Notes under the pieces: model-generated
Told to the model about the DNA's origin: nothing
What the model saw: only the letters and a program-made list of their open reading frames with translations
Database searches by the model: none
DNA from: Glandiceps talaboti
Lineage: Eukaryota; Hemichordata; Enteropneusta; Spengelidae
Assembly (NCBI RefSeq): GCF_964340395.1
Contig: NC_135555.1
Location: 7,170,431-7,234,430 of the forward strand
Reading direction: 5' to 3'
DNA: 64,000 nt
Position numbers and translations under genes: made by a program
Shown here: piece by piece, positions 20,820-64,000 of the stretch
Numbering within the stretch: the stretch's first letter is position 1
Layout: every line of letters starts with the position of its first letter

Positions 20820-22908
20820 CACAACTTGCTGTGGTAAATGATTGACTGATACAATTATACATGTAAAGTACAAAGAGCATACAAAAGAGAGTTTATTTCA
20901 ATGTTTCATAATTTGCCCATCTACTCACATAAGCTTATAATCATCAATTTCTGTACTTCCATCTCTGCAAGTTTATCTTTATAACACATCATAACGTGTT
21001 ACAATAACCATAGCTGAATGCTTAATTCTCATATCAAGTTCTCTTACTGATATACCTTTGCAAATGTTTGCATGACTCTTGCATTGAAAAAATAAATACA
21101 ACTATTAGAAAAGTGTCAAATTAAAATAAAATGAAAGGTTTTCTTAATGTCAGAAAAGGAAAATGACCTTTTTTGTTATTACATGATATAACATAGAAAT
21201 GGGATTTGAAACAGACTAACATGTCATATTCCTTTCTAAATTATTTTACAAAATGTGTACCATATCATGTTTCTGATATAATGTATTCACATTTTTAATA
21301 TTCAAGTACACATTAAGAAAATGATGACATAAAGATTTATGAAATGTATACGTAAAAGCACTGAGCATCTCTGAAAAAATAATCCTAAACCTTTGCTCTT
21401 ACCTTGCTCAGGAAAAATCAAACCATTCTAAATCAAAATCAAGACAGTAATGAGGGGTCACCATACCATTCTTGCTACAGAGGTCAATATAATATATCCT
21501 TTTCAGTATCTACTGTGTACTGTGTTGGCTGTATGGGAATATATCAGGTTGTTGATTTCCTCAAAAACGAGATGGTGAACCTCCAAATTTCTGGGTTTTT
21601 TGTTTCAAAAGGCCCAGAAACAAGCTTTCATATGACAAAGTTTGGAGAGATTTTTAAGAACTCTGATTTTCAGGGAAATATTTCCTTCAGATGTGTACTA
21701 CCTTAATGTAGCGCCTCTGCTCTATATATTAAAATGAAAATTGACATTTCAGAAATTGAATTTTATCATAAAATGCACCTTAAGTACCTATGATAATATC
21801 ATTCCCTTTACCCTGTAAATACTTACAAAGTACAAGCGACCTATTAATGTATTATGTAAATTAGATTTGTTATATAATAACCTATTACCTTTTTTAAACA
21901 TATTTCCCTTAATAACCTAATTGAAATTCTGAAGTTATACAGAGTGCAAAAAGAGCTAAGTATGAAGCAAACATATAATACATGACATTCTTTCACAACT
22001 TGTATAAAATACGGAAACGGAGAATTGTTCATGAAATGTTTCGAGGTGTACAGTGCTTAAAACTTAAATTTTGAACAAGTGAACATGTTTCAAAATTTGT
22101 GATGACTAACATCTTACTAAGGCATTCCTATGAGTGTTTTTGTACATCTCAACGAATCATTTTAAATTCTTTAAAACATGAGACAAGTATCTAGTAAATA
22201 TTTCATACAAGAAGCTGATTTCTGTTGTTTAAAAAACCCAGACTATTTTCTATTCCACTATACCTGCATCAATTAGCTACTCATGTAATGGAAAATAAAT
22301 GGTGTTAGCTCTATCATCACAATGGGTGAACTGTACCGACATGAGTCAGACATGTATAATCATTACAGCAAAGCCATACGTAACATTTAATGCATTCCTG
22401 TTTTGTGTTAATGCTTCACGGGTTTTGTCCAAAAGAAGCAGATGGTAACTGCCCCATGAGGAGGATGGATAGCATCCTGATCTGACGGGGCAAATAACTA
22501 TATTGAAGCTACAATATCTTTATTATATGGCGAGTAAACATTTATCTAGTGGAATGTAATAATCATTAATTTTCTCAAAATTGTGGAAATCATTAGACAA
22601 TTTTCACTTGTATATTGGTAATATAAGCATCATATGCCCAACTTAATATAAGCATCACATGCCCAACTATCCTGGATGTTCCTAACTGGAACAATGGCAA
22701 TATTGCAATTGACACAGATTGCTCACGAGCTCGTTACTTATTGAATTATTGCATCTGCTCGTGACATGTAAAACATTGATAAGCACATGAGTAGACATTC
22801 ATACATAATATCTTAGTTTTCTCTGAGATAATATTTAGCAGCAGGAAGGCACTGAATTGGTGCTTATTGCTTAATTGTACTAAAAATAAAACCATCACCA
22901 GGAAGACA

Positions 22909-22914
22909 TTTATT
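22909..22914 (-). terminator. Possible copine polyadenylation signal
   Basis: TTTATT on the plus strand reads AATAAA on the minus strand, 344 nt downstream of the copine stop. The region is AT-rich, so a chance match is likely; it is simply the first good candidate seen. Confidence 0.25.
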
Positions 22915-23184
22915 GAAATTCAAATTTACACCTTTTAGTTTCGCATCTTATTTATGTCAGTCATTAAATTACCCCAGTTTGTAATATCGATTATTTTGTC
23001 ATGATTTAAAATATATTAGTTAATATGTGAAGTGTTATGTGCTTACCCTATGAAATCAATTTGAGGAGTATTACTCCTTTAATTCCTAAAAGTATTTTAA
23101 TAAATACTGCTTCTACATGACATTGCTAAGGCATGACTACTGTTGCCAAGCATTTTGACAATGTACAGCCTTAAGTTTTCAGTC

Positions 23185-23257
23185 ACTTTGCTTCATAATG
23201 GCTGCTCCTCTTCTTGAGTAGCATCTGGTATACACTTTGCTTCATTGGTTGCTTCTT

Positions 23258-23282
<25 letters not shown>
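23185..23282 (-). repeat. Tandem duplication of about 49 bp over the copine stop codon
   Basis: CCAGATGCTACTCA occurs twice in tandem on the minus strand, each followed by a similar stretch ending ATGAAGCAAAG. The proximal copy holds the TAA stop. The distal copy, read in its own frame, gives PDATQEEEQPL and a TGA stop. Confidence 0.85.
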
Positions 23283-56268
<32,986 letters not shown>

Positions 56269-57850
56269 GTCCTACCAATGTTTGAACAAAGTTGTCATAT
56301 TTGGCAGTACATGTAGGTCCAGCCATAGACCCCATTTGAAATTTTGTGAGTTCCATGATCCTATCTTTGGTGACATCATCCTTTCCTCTTTCAGTCCTCA
56401 GAAATGTTTTGCTATGACTATGAGTATGAATGTTTTTGAATGTGACGATATCGATAATTAGCATCAAACCTCACTGCTGCTATATTTACAATATGTACAT
56501 TTTGTATACAATGGACAAGATTTTATATTTGGTACTTTACAATAATGTGTCATTTTGTCTATAGAAAAACACACAAAGCCCAAGTTTGTGAAAATAAGCA
56601 GTTGTAGTGTTTTTGTAAGTAATACTGCCCAAATTCACTTGGTATTTCTTTTCTTGTGGTGTGGATGACTTTATATAATCATGATGGAAAACTCCTGTGG
56701 TAAGTTTAGGTGATACTTCGGTTTGGGGATTTCAATGTACAGAAAATTATATAGGCCTGTCAAAATTAATCATCACCTTCAGAGGGCGCCAGTCACCATC
56801 AAAGTTTATCCATAGCGGTTGGATAGTAACATCATTGATGAGTAAATTTCACCAGTTTAAGTGTTAAGTAGGGTTTCAAAGATAGCAGCACTGCTGGAAA
56901 TCAAAACACACCCGGCCAGGCTGTTTTATTACATTACCCATACATTTTTTTTGTACACCCAAATATTGATATTTCATTTTCAAAGATATGGGAAAGGCAT
57001 ACTAAACATCCAAATTAGTTTTTTATATGACAACAATAATTCATGGTGCAAATTGGATACTCAAAAATAAGAAGAGCATGCAAATCCACGCAAATCAAGT
57101 GAAAAGTAACTACAATCACATGATTTCCACCTGCCAATGAAAGATTTATGTGATTTGCCGAACGCGCATTCATACCCATTCAGAAGACTTTGAATCTGAT
57201 GATGAACGTGTGAAGCTATCATCATATTTACATTGAGCGTAGAGGTCAATTTTTGAAAGTGAAGATGAATATGAATATGATGGTAGCTTCACACTCGTCC
57301 ATCATTGTAATATACATCTAGGAGATTACATAACTGATTTCTGAAACACTACTTGCATGTGTGATCTGATTGTGGTTGCATGGGCAAAAGGCAGGTTGTA
57401 AAATTTCATTTATTTGGACAGTTCGCTCACTTCTCCAACTATACTGACAAATTATGTGTAGTTTGCACCAGATAATTCATTGATAGTATTAATGCATTGC
57501 TGTACAAAACAAACAGATGGAAAATAGCGAATTATCGTGTGAATAGTTTAATACAGTAATGGCTTGATTGTGACACTTGACCTGGAGGTCAAAGTCAAAG
57601 TGGATTAACCTCTCCAACTCCCAAGGGAGTACTGACAATACTTGCAATAATATAAGTCAACATGAAATATATGACATAAGGAAGTACCCAATATTTCATG
57701 TAATCACTATGTAAGTGCTGATGACTCGCTGTCACTCAATCACATCTCTAGCTTACACTGATAAGGTATGTCATTCCGATGTAAGATAACCAATTTGAAT
57801 CAATAATCCTATCGCAATTATCAAAACAAGAAAACGAATATTGCACGTAC

Positions 57851-57960
57851 CGACCACTCCTCTGCTTATGTTTACTTTTACTTCCGGGATTCGTCCGTTT
57901 GTTTATCCATACCCTCCTCCACTATTTTTCAGTGGCACGGTGACTCGGATGCGGGAGATT
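57851..57960 (-). promoter_or_regulatory. Possible copine promoter / 5' leader exon
   Basis: On the minus strand a CCCGGAAGTAAAAG stretch (an ETS-type CCGGAAGT core) precedes a segment ending in GTCG and a strong donor-like GTACGTGC at 57850. A matching acceptor-like TTGGTAG sits just before the copine ATG (about 56272). This fits a TATA-less promoter and a non-coding first exon spliced to the ATG exon. It is an inference from motifs alone. Confidence 0.3.
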
Positions 57961-58036
57961 GTTTATTAGGTTTTTTTTACTTGTTTGTTTGTTTGTTTGC
58001 TTGACTGCTTGCTTGCTTGCTTGCAAGATACATGTA

Positions 58037-59321
58037 CAGGGTTCGTACACTTAAAGCAAAACAAAATTCCAGGACTTTCCAGGGGTTTTTCGTCAGTTTT
58101 CCAGGGGTATTCATATTGATTTTGGCCATTTTCCAGGGGTGTTGACACTAAAGTATATTTTTTGAATGACATCTAATTGTCTGATGTGGACGAGAAAAAT
58201 CAACAACAGTTCCCATAATATGTGACAAAACATTTTAAAGACAATCGACACTATGCAAGATATTGGTTTCAAAACCACGTTTACACGCTAAGATTAACGG
58301 AGAAACCTCTGTCCTACCCCCTAAGTAGCCGTTTCGTCAAGCTGGTGCATTGATCGTGTAAGATTGAATCGCAGCATTCGTCAGTCTAATTCAGACATAT
58401 CCAGAAAAATAAATTAAAAACTAAAGTTTGTCCTCATTATTGTTTGGTTTGATGTTACTAGATTTGTAAGCCACCTAAAATAATTTTTTTCTTCAAAATT
58501 TTGAATAAAAACGTCATCTACGTAACGAAATTTCGAGCTATGAATAACTGGATACATTCATCGCTTGCGTCTCGATGTTTATGTACTGATGCCACGAGTT
58601 GCGGAACATCGCGATTTCAACTCAACTTGACCATTGACGAATGTTACTGTACCGACAACATAAAACAGTAGTTTATTCTTTTAGAACATGTAACACAAAT
58701 ACCCATTTATCGACGAAATAAAAGTCACAACCCGGAAATTCATCTGCACTTCCCTAGGCCCTAGCTTGTAGTATCAGTCGACTCGTGCGCCGAACTTGTA
58801 ACAATTTCTAATCGAGGTTGATGATGCTTTGATACTCGCTACAGTGTTACGATAATCTTGTTAACAGACCTACTGTACACGTTACCCCGGCCGGGACTGT
58901 TACAATATCATGTCCCTGAAATGACGACTGGGAGATGTACGGAGTAGCAATATATGCAAGATCGAAAGAAACACTGCGGCGCCCATTCAACTAATACGCA
59001 CGGTCTGTGGGGCAAAGTGTCTCGTGGAACGATCGCTCGACTGTCTGGGTTCAATCGGCGTGAATTTTGATTCATCACCCAGCGTGGCGAAAGACTTTGA
59101 AAATATTTTCGCAATTTCACATTTACGAGATTCAGAATCATATGAATGGGTGGCTCAAGCACGGACATGACGATCGTCAATATTAATCGATCGATTGAAC
59201 ATGATCATTTTCCAGGGTTTTCCAGGGGTAGGGCGCATTTTTCCAGGGTTTTCCAGGGTTTTCCAGGGAGGGTTTGGAATTCCAGGGTTTTCCAGGGTTT
59301 TCCAGGACCGTGCGAACCCTG
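58037..59321. mobile_element. DNA-transposon-like element with TIRs and 6-bp TSD
   Basis: The left end CAGGGTTCGTAC at 58037 and the right end GTGCGAACCCTG at 59310-59321 are inverted copies, flanked on both sides by CATGTA (58031-58036 and 59322-59327). Many short copies of TTTTCCAGGG lie just inside both ends, direct rather than inverted. No transposase domain is visible, so it looks non-autonomous. CAGGG ends recall hAT elements, but those usually make 8-bp duplications. Confidence 0.72.
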
Positions 59322-60258
59322 CATGTATCTCCAAGAATCATCGTACATGGATTCTGGATTCGACTAAACTTAATTTGTGGGAACTCGGAGAAAAGGACAA
59401 GCGGCAAGGTTGAGTGTATTCTTCGTGGAGAGATGATTACGAATCTCAATTTCATTGAAGGCATTATGAAATGAGAATTTTACATGTAAACGTCGTCAGT
59501 TTTTCGCCTTTTTTATTTATCAGAACAAAATATAAGATTGAACAACCAGAAGAAGAACAAAATACTGATGGAAAAAAATGCATTTTTTATTAGGTCTGTC
59601 AACACTTGTTGATTCATAAGAACACACGTAGCTGCAATATTGTAGTAGCGTTAGTTTTCGTTGTTGAGTTTTTTATCTTTCTAATTCTGCACCTCGAAGT
59701 TTGCACTGAAAACTCGGGAACGGCAAAAAAAGTTCAAATATAAAATAACGCTAAACTTATTGCAGCTAATGGGCACGTTTTGGGATGGCTAGGTATCCGT
59801 TGGTTGTCGGCCTTGCCTGTTACTGTCACATAGACTGTTCACCGAACCTGTCAGTTCGGCAGTAGAGGGACCATGGTGATGGAATGATGAATGAGCGGAA
59901 GTCATGGAAAATTCTGCATACACAGGTGGTGGGAGCACTTAGTCTTCTATCAAAATGGGAAAGGGAGAGGGCAACTCAGAATATTTTGCGAGTCACCGAG
60001 CCACAGGGTGCTTAGGCTTAGTTAGTTATGTTTACGAAAACAGACAAACAAACAAATATAAAATACTGACAAGCATCGACATCTGAGTAATTACAAATTA
60101 TTATCAACAAGAATTACTATATGTTTTCCTATATGTGAAATGGTCACAATTGTACATACCCCACAATTGTGACCATTTCACATATAGGAAAATATGCTGT
60201 AACTTTTATAATCATTTGTAATTACTTGTTATTGATTCTTGTCAGCACTTATTAGACT

Positions 60259-60299
<41 letters not shown>

Positions 60300-61885
60300 T
60301 TGTATATTTTTATTTGTTTGTTTGTTTGTTTGTTTGTTTTCGTAAACGTAACTAATTAGTTAACTATTAAGTCTGAGGGCCCTGGGATCGAGCCTGAGAA
60401 ATGAAATAAAATCAATGACTGTGATCTCTACAATCTGTACCGGACCGGATGCCATAAATAAGGATAACTTCGTGACCATATGCATGGATATTCATGAATA
60501 TATAATATGGAGTATATAGGAGGTGAGACTGGACATGTCTTAGTAGACTTAGTGATTGTATTTTCCGGTTTATATTTACAAATCAATTGCTGGACGTAAA
60601 AGGGTTTTCATAAAGCATTTTATTCTCTTTTTTACCATGTAAATTTATTAAGTTATCACAAACATAGACTTGGTGTTTGTTGTTATATTTTTTTCAACTA
60701 GAAAAACATACAGCGTAACTGCAATAGAACTATGTAAATTCGTTCCATGTACAAAAATACAATCATTCAGGACTGAGAACACTAACCAACTAAGGGTCTG
60801 AGTTCTGGATTATACAGCATGACACAGTATTCTATACATATGAGAATTTCTACCATTTGTATAAAAGTATATCCTAATATAACCTATATTACTAAAAAGA
60901 TGAGGGAAAATAAACACTCATTTTCAGAATCAATTGTCATACTACAAATCTCTCAATTATGCAATCCTTCCTGCTGAGTAGTAAATGGTCAATTCCAGTC
61001 GAATACAATCTCGTTTTTCGCTGGGATCTGTGTCAATTATTACGGACCTGGTGGAGAGAACAAAATCGAATATTAATTTTTTTTTTGTTAAATATTATAA
61101 CGCACGTGGTACTTTAAGTACTGTACCCAATTTGGAGCGACCTGGAGTGTACACGGTAAAATACATCGCTGGGGGCGTTCTTACCAACCCTTCTCCTAAA
61201 AAGAATTGGTGAGAGCGCCCACAACGACCGATCAGTCTAGCTGGCGTGGGAACGTTTTACAGTGCACATTAAAAGCTGTTGGCATTTACCTGCACGATAC
61301 TGGAAGATGGGTGATTATTTATAAGCAGAAATATGGAAAGACAACTTTTATTATTTAAATTATACCATAAGAAAGTTTGAACCAAAACATATGTGTACTT
61401 CAAAGTATACTAAAAGTTAAATTATGGGCATCGAGTAAGTGAAATACAAGACTACATGGATTGGTATATGATTGTTACGCAATCACTAGATTTGTATCTA
61501 ATGTGTCTATCCGTTACTGAGATATGGTAACAACATCTAATGCTGCGTTGGTTTCGCGACATATTAGTCCGTCAACCGGCATTTACTGCGCACTGTTGTG
61601 TTACATCGTTAGCTGTCGTACCTCCTAGCCCTCGTACACAACAACACAGTGAACTGGCTAGCAAAATACAACTAGTTTGCGTATCGTGAGTGTTGATACT
61701 ACTTAATGAAAATGATCATGATGGTGGATATTACAGTTTTACTTTATGCGTTCTTTGATATATTTTACATATAATCGTGATCATGAAATTACCAATCCCA
61801 AATAAGTTACAAAAGATATTGTAAACAAAACATTATTGAAAGGAAGCGTTTTAGATGTTGTGAAATGATGAAGTGACACACGTAC
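59322..61885. other. Non-coding region 3' of the CUB/hevein-like gene
   Basis: The 3' exons of the CUB/hevein-like gene should lie here, but none could be identified with confidence. A TTTTTAG acceptor near 61196 opens 33 phase-1 codons before a stop on the minus strand, without recognisable domain. The palindrome at 60.0-60.4 kb is the only clear feature. Confidence 0.5.
60010..60368. repeat. Palindromic element with embedded TGTC and TTTG repeats
   Basis: Inner arms TTTCCTATATGTGAAATGG and CCATTTCACATATAGGAAA are perfect, around ACAATTGT. The outer parts (GTTTACGAAAACA against TGTTTTCGTAAAC) also pair, with a TGTC microsatellite expanded on the right side only. Confidence 0.85.
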
Positions 61886-62095
61886 CACTAAAATCGTAAC
61901 AATCCGGACATGTGCAATATTTTGCAGTGTTACCACACTTGCCATCATGAGAACAACAATGGTGTTCGCCATCAGGATCACACTTTGCGGGACTGCCATC
62001 TGGGAGGGGAAATTCCGGTCCGCAACGGAGATCTTTTCGCCACTGTGGACCCGCTAAATTATCGTCTTCGTCATTTCCAGGCGTAGTACGGTCTC
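61886..62095 (-). CDS. Hevein-like (chitin-binding type 1-like) domain exon
   Basis: Phase 1 to 1 (210 nt), acceptor CTTTCCTCCACAG, donor GTACGTG. After an acidic linker it encodes WRKDLRCGPEFPLPDGSP and then a domain with eight cysteines spaced C-G...C...CCS..GKCGNTAKYC.C..C, the hevein signature. The Tyr before the sixth cysteine is kept, but the two Trp-type sugar-stacking positions of hevein are Asp and Lys, so chitin binding is doubtful. Confidence 0.75.
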
Positions 62096-63537
62096 CTGTG
62101 GAGGAAAGTATAGCAATCGTACAATGAAAACAAGCAACATTTATATGTTGGGAATAGTCGTTGTGAAATGGGTCTTACGTTGAAGTTATAATGGGCAGAC
62201 ATCCCCAGCTCTGAGTATTTTTTAAAAGCACTCAAATTAATGAAAATACACTACAGATGTTTGGCGTCACCCAACTTTACAAGCAAATAGTTGTTGTTGT
62301 AAATGAGGTATGTAGTATCTGACAAGAGGCAATGTCAGATTGCCCCCCCCCCCTCCCATACTTCAAAAAAAGTTAACTAAATCATCTGTTTCGGAGGTGA
62401 AACGAGACAAACACCAAGGAACAATACCAATAGCGGATAGCATCAATCTGAATCCTCTTCCGGTGCGAGATCCGTCTGAATGGAATGTTAACCAGGCATC
62501 GCTCCCAGTCGTTTCAAATACAACAGGTAGAATAGATCCCCAGTATTTACGAGTATCTTGATTTTTGATAGGAGTAGAACCACTTCCAAATTGTACATAG
62601 TCGTAGCCAAGTTCAGTGTCCATATTAGTGAAATTAAACAGAATATTATCGCCGACTGGATTAATGATTATCCACGTGCAATCCAGATTGTTGTCATAGT
62701 GTCTAGGATAGTTAGGAGACTCTATGTTCATAATCTCTCCAGTGCTGATGTAAACTGTTCCACCACAATCTGCAAGTAAATATTTACGTAAGATTTTTCG
62801 TTATTTTATTATTTATTTATTGCATCCTTTTATATCAGGGGCTCACTAAGATTGTTAGGAGCAGCACTAACAAAATATCAAAAAAATACATACACGGCTA
62901 AAAAAGACGAGTAAAAACATATACAGGAATAAACAAAACAAAACAAAGTGAGGTAAGATGATCAAATGTTAGTAGTCAGAAAATCTAACCGCTAAACTAT
63001 TCTATATTAGTTTTAACAGACTCGAGTCTATTTTCAATTATCGTTGTCACACTGGGGGAAACACGATGGGATTCCCTACATTAAATTTGTAATCATGGCA
63101 TTAATTAAATATGAAACAAAAGTTGTGACGGTATGATTTGCTTTCTTAAATTATGTTAATCTCTTAAGAGTGTTTTGCTACTACTGATAAATAAGAATTA
63201 TTGCTCCGGATTTTAATCTAAAATTTAAAAGCGCCAAAAAAGTTCCTAGGAAAATGAACGTTTTCCTTTAAAAACTGGTTATTAATAAATCTTTGCAGTA
63301 CTGGAAAACTGATGAGGTTGATGGTATTTTACTCACCTATGCCACAACTGCCATCTGTACTAGTCTCCCCTATAATGAAAATAAAACTCGGCATTGTCGG
63401 CTACTAGTCTACGAAATGTATTACACGCTATTACTTAAAGTAGAATGTAACCTCGAAAATGAACTCTTCAAACCTTTGCTGTTACCATGTCAAAATGATA
63501 TGCCAATTTAGTCATGTTATTATCCATCATCATCATC

Positions 63538-63621
<84 letters not shown>

Positions 63622-64000
63622 CACAGAGACATGTGTACTGAGGCACGTGCACGTTAGGGCAATTGTCAAAAGCAGAAGTACATTGCGCTTTCTTTCCGGT
63701 CACAACTGTCTGCGTTATAGAGGACACCTAGTGTGTACATAATGTACAAAAATATAGTTCCATCCAAACAGTGGCATCGTCATTTAATAACTTAAACGTA
63801 CACATATGTATATACTACAATTTTCAATTTCAAGAACTGATACATGCTCTTCTAACATGTACTAGTAATTGGTAGTAATTTTGTAATTCTGGACTTCGCC
63901 TAATAATCTTTGACTTACCTTCAACTGCTGTAGCGGTTAACACAAATCCAGACCAAGTGTTAGAGCCATCCGAATGGAAAACAAGCCAGGCACTATCACT
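61886..64000 (-). CDS. CUB plus hevein-like domain gene, partial (5' end off window)
   Basis: Four phase-1 exons join into a continuous frame from the right edge to 61886. They give the C-terminal strands of one CUB domain, an 11-residue linker microexon, a full CUB-type domain, and an eight-cysteine hevein-like (chitin-binding type 1) domain. CUB and hevein-like modules are extracellular, so the product is probably secreted or displayed on the surface. Substrate and partner cannot be told. The gene starts beyond 64000. Its last exons should lie below 61886, but no convincing one was found. The all-phase-1 exon pattern fits module shuffling. The identity of the whole protein is not recognised. 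Confidence 0.8.
62428..62769 (-). CDS. CUB domain exon, second cysteine pair missing
   Basis: Phase 1 to 1 (342 nt), acceptor TTTACTTGCAG, donor GTATTG. Begins DCGGTVYISTGEI and contains ESPNYPRHYDNNLDCTW, the classic N-terminal CUB motif with C1 and C2. The region where C3 and C4 normally lie reads YDYVQFGSGSTP and RKYWGSILP, without cysteines. It ends WLTFHSDGSRTGRGFRL. Confidence 0.88.
63337..63369 (-). CDS. 33-nt microexon, linker between CUB domains
   Basis: Acceptor TTTTCATTATAG, donor GTGAGT, phase 1 to 1, encoding GETSTDGSCGI. Phases fit both neighbours exactly, and adding it places a cysteine just before the next CUB domain. Because it is symmetric it could be skipped without a frameshift. 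Confidence 0.6.
   Translation of the reverse strand, partial: GRLVQMAVVA
63525..63620 (+). repeat. (ATC)n trinucleotide repeat
   Basis: About 32 CAT/ATC triplets with one variant, in the intron between the first CUB exon and the microexon of the right-hand gene. The plus-strand poly-His frame here is not a gene. Confidence 0.97.
63919..64000 (-). CDS. CUB domain, C-terminal part (exon cut by window edge)
   Basis: Reads SDSAWLVFHSDGSNTWSGF then VLTATAVE to donor GTAAGTCA, phase 1. The FHSD-x-S and SGF motifs are the last strands of a CUB domain. The start of the exon is outside the window. Confidence 0.82.

Noticed and set aside
61090-61195. Possible terminal exon of the CUB/hevein-like gene (33 codons to a stop, minus strand)
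   Set aside because: Splice phase fits, but there is no recognisable domain, and the surrounding sequence looks like a repeat. Left out of the gene model.
63459-63641. Poly-His frame
   Set aside because: Produced by the (ATC)n repeat inside an intron of the minus-strand gene.

Overview
This is invertebrate animal (metazoan) genomic DNA: AT-rich, with long introns, GT-AG splice sites, and many microsatellites and palindromic repeats. No viral or bacterial gene blocks were seen. The hevein-like cysteine domain joined to CUB domains, and the copine-1/3-type copine, fit an invertebrate deuterostome such as a hemichordate or cephalochordate. That placement is an inference from domain style, not a database result.

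Three protein-coding genes can be rebuilt exon by exon, all on the minus strand. (1) About 9.75-2.65 kb: a complete Neto-like type I membrane receptor (signal peptide, CUB, CUB, LDLa, transmembrane helix, cytoplasmic tail). Seven exons are solid; the terminal exon is tentative. (2) 56.27-23.26 kb: a complete copine (C2A, C2B, copine/vWA domain), 14 coding exons, 544 residues, closest to the copine-1/3 type. Its last intron is about 14 kb. (3) 64.0-61.9 kb: the 3'-ward part of a secreted or cell-surface CUB gene whose 5' end lies beyond the right edge. It has the end of one CUB domain, a 33-nt microexon, a second CUB domain lacking its second cysteine pair, and an eight-cysteine hevein-like domain.

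Layout: 1-2.65 kb, non-coding with one palindrome; 2.65-9.75 kb, Neto-like gene; 9.76-23.2 kb, intergenic, with microsatellites, foldback repeats and two possible orphan CUB-like exons; 23.26-56.27 kb, copine; 56.3-57.9 kb, copine 5' flank with a possible promoter or leader exon; 58.04-59.32 kb, a DNA-transposon-like element with inverted ends and a 6-bp target duplication; 59.3-61.9 kb, non-coding with one palindrome; 61.9-64 kb, CUB/hevein-like gene.

The most unusual signals are structural. One site in copine intron 10 has every conserved part of a type I hammerhead ribozyme, inside an 88-bp inverted repeat next to AT microsatellites. Related but degenerate motifs occur at three other palindrome/microsatellite junctions, as expected of Penelope-like retroelement debris. 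The 3' end of copine exon 10, with its splice donor, has been amplified into seven tandem units, some of which could in principle be spliced as 33-nt in-frame cassettes. The last copine exon also carries a local tandem duplication over its stop codon. At least eleven long imperfect palindromes lie in the window. The three genes share strand and, for two, the CUB domain, but nothing shows that they act together: copines are cytosolic Ca2+/phospholipid-binding proteins, whereas the CUB genes encode extracellular or receptor proteins.
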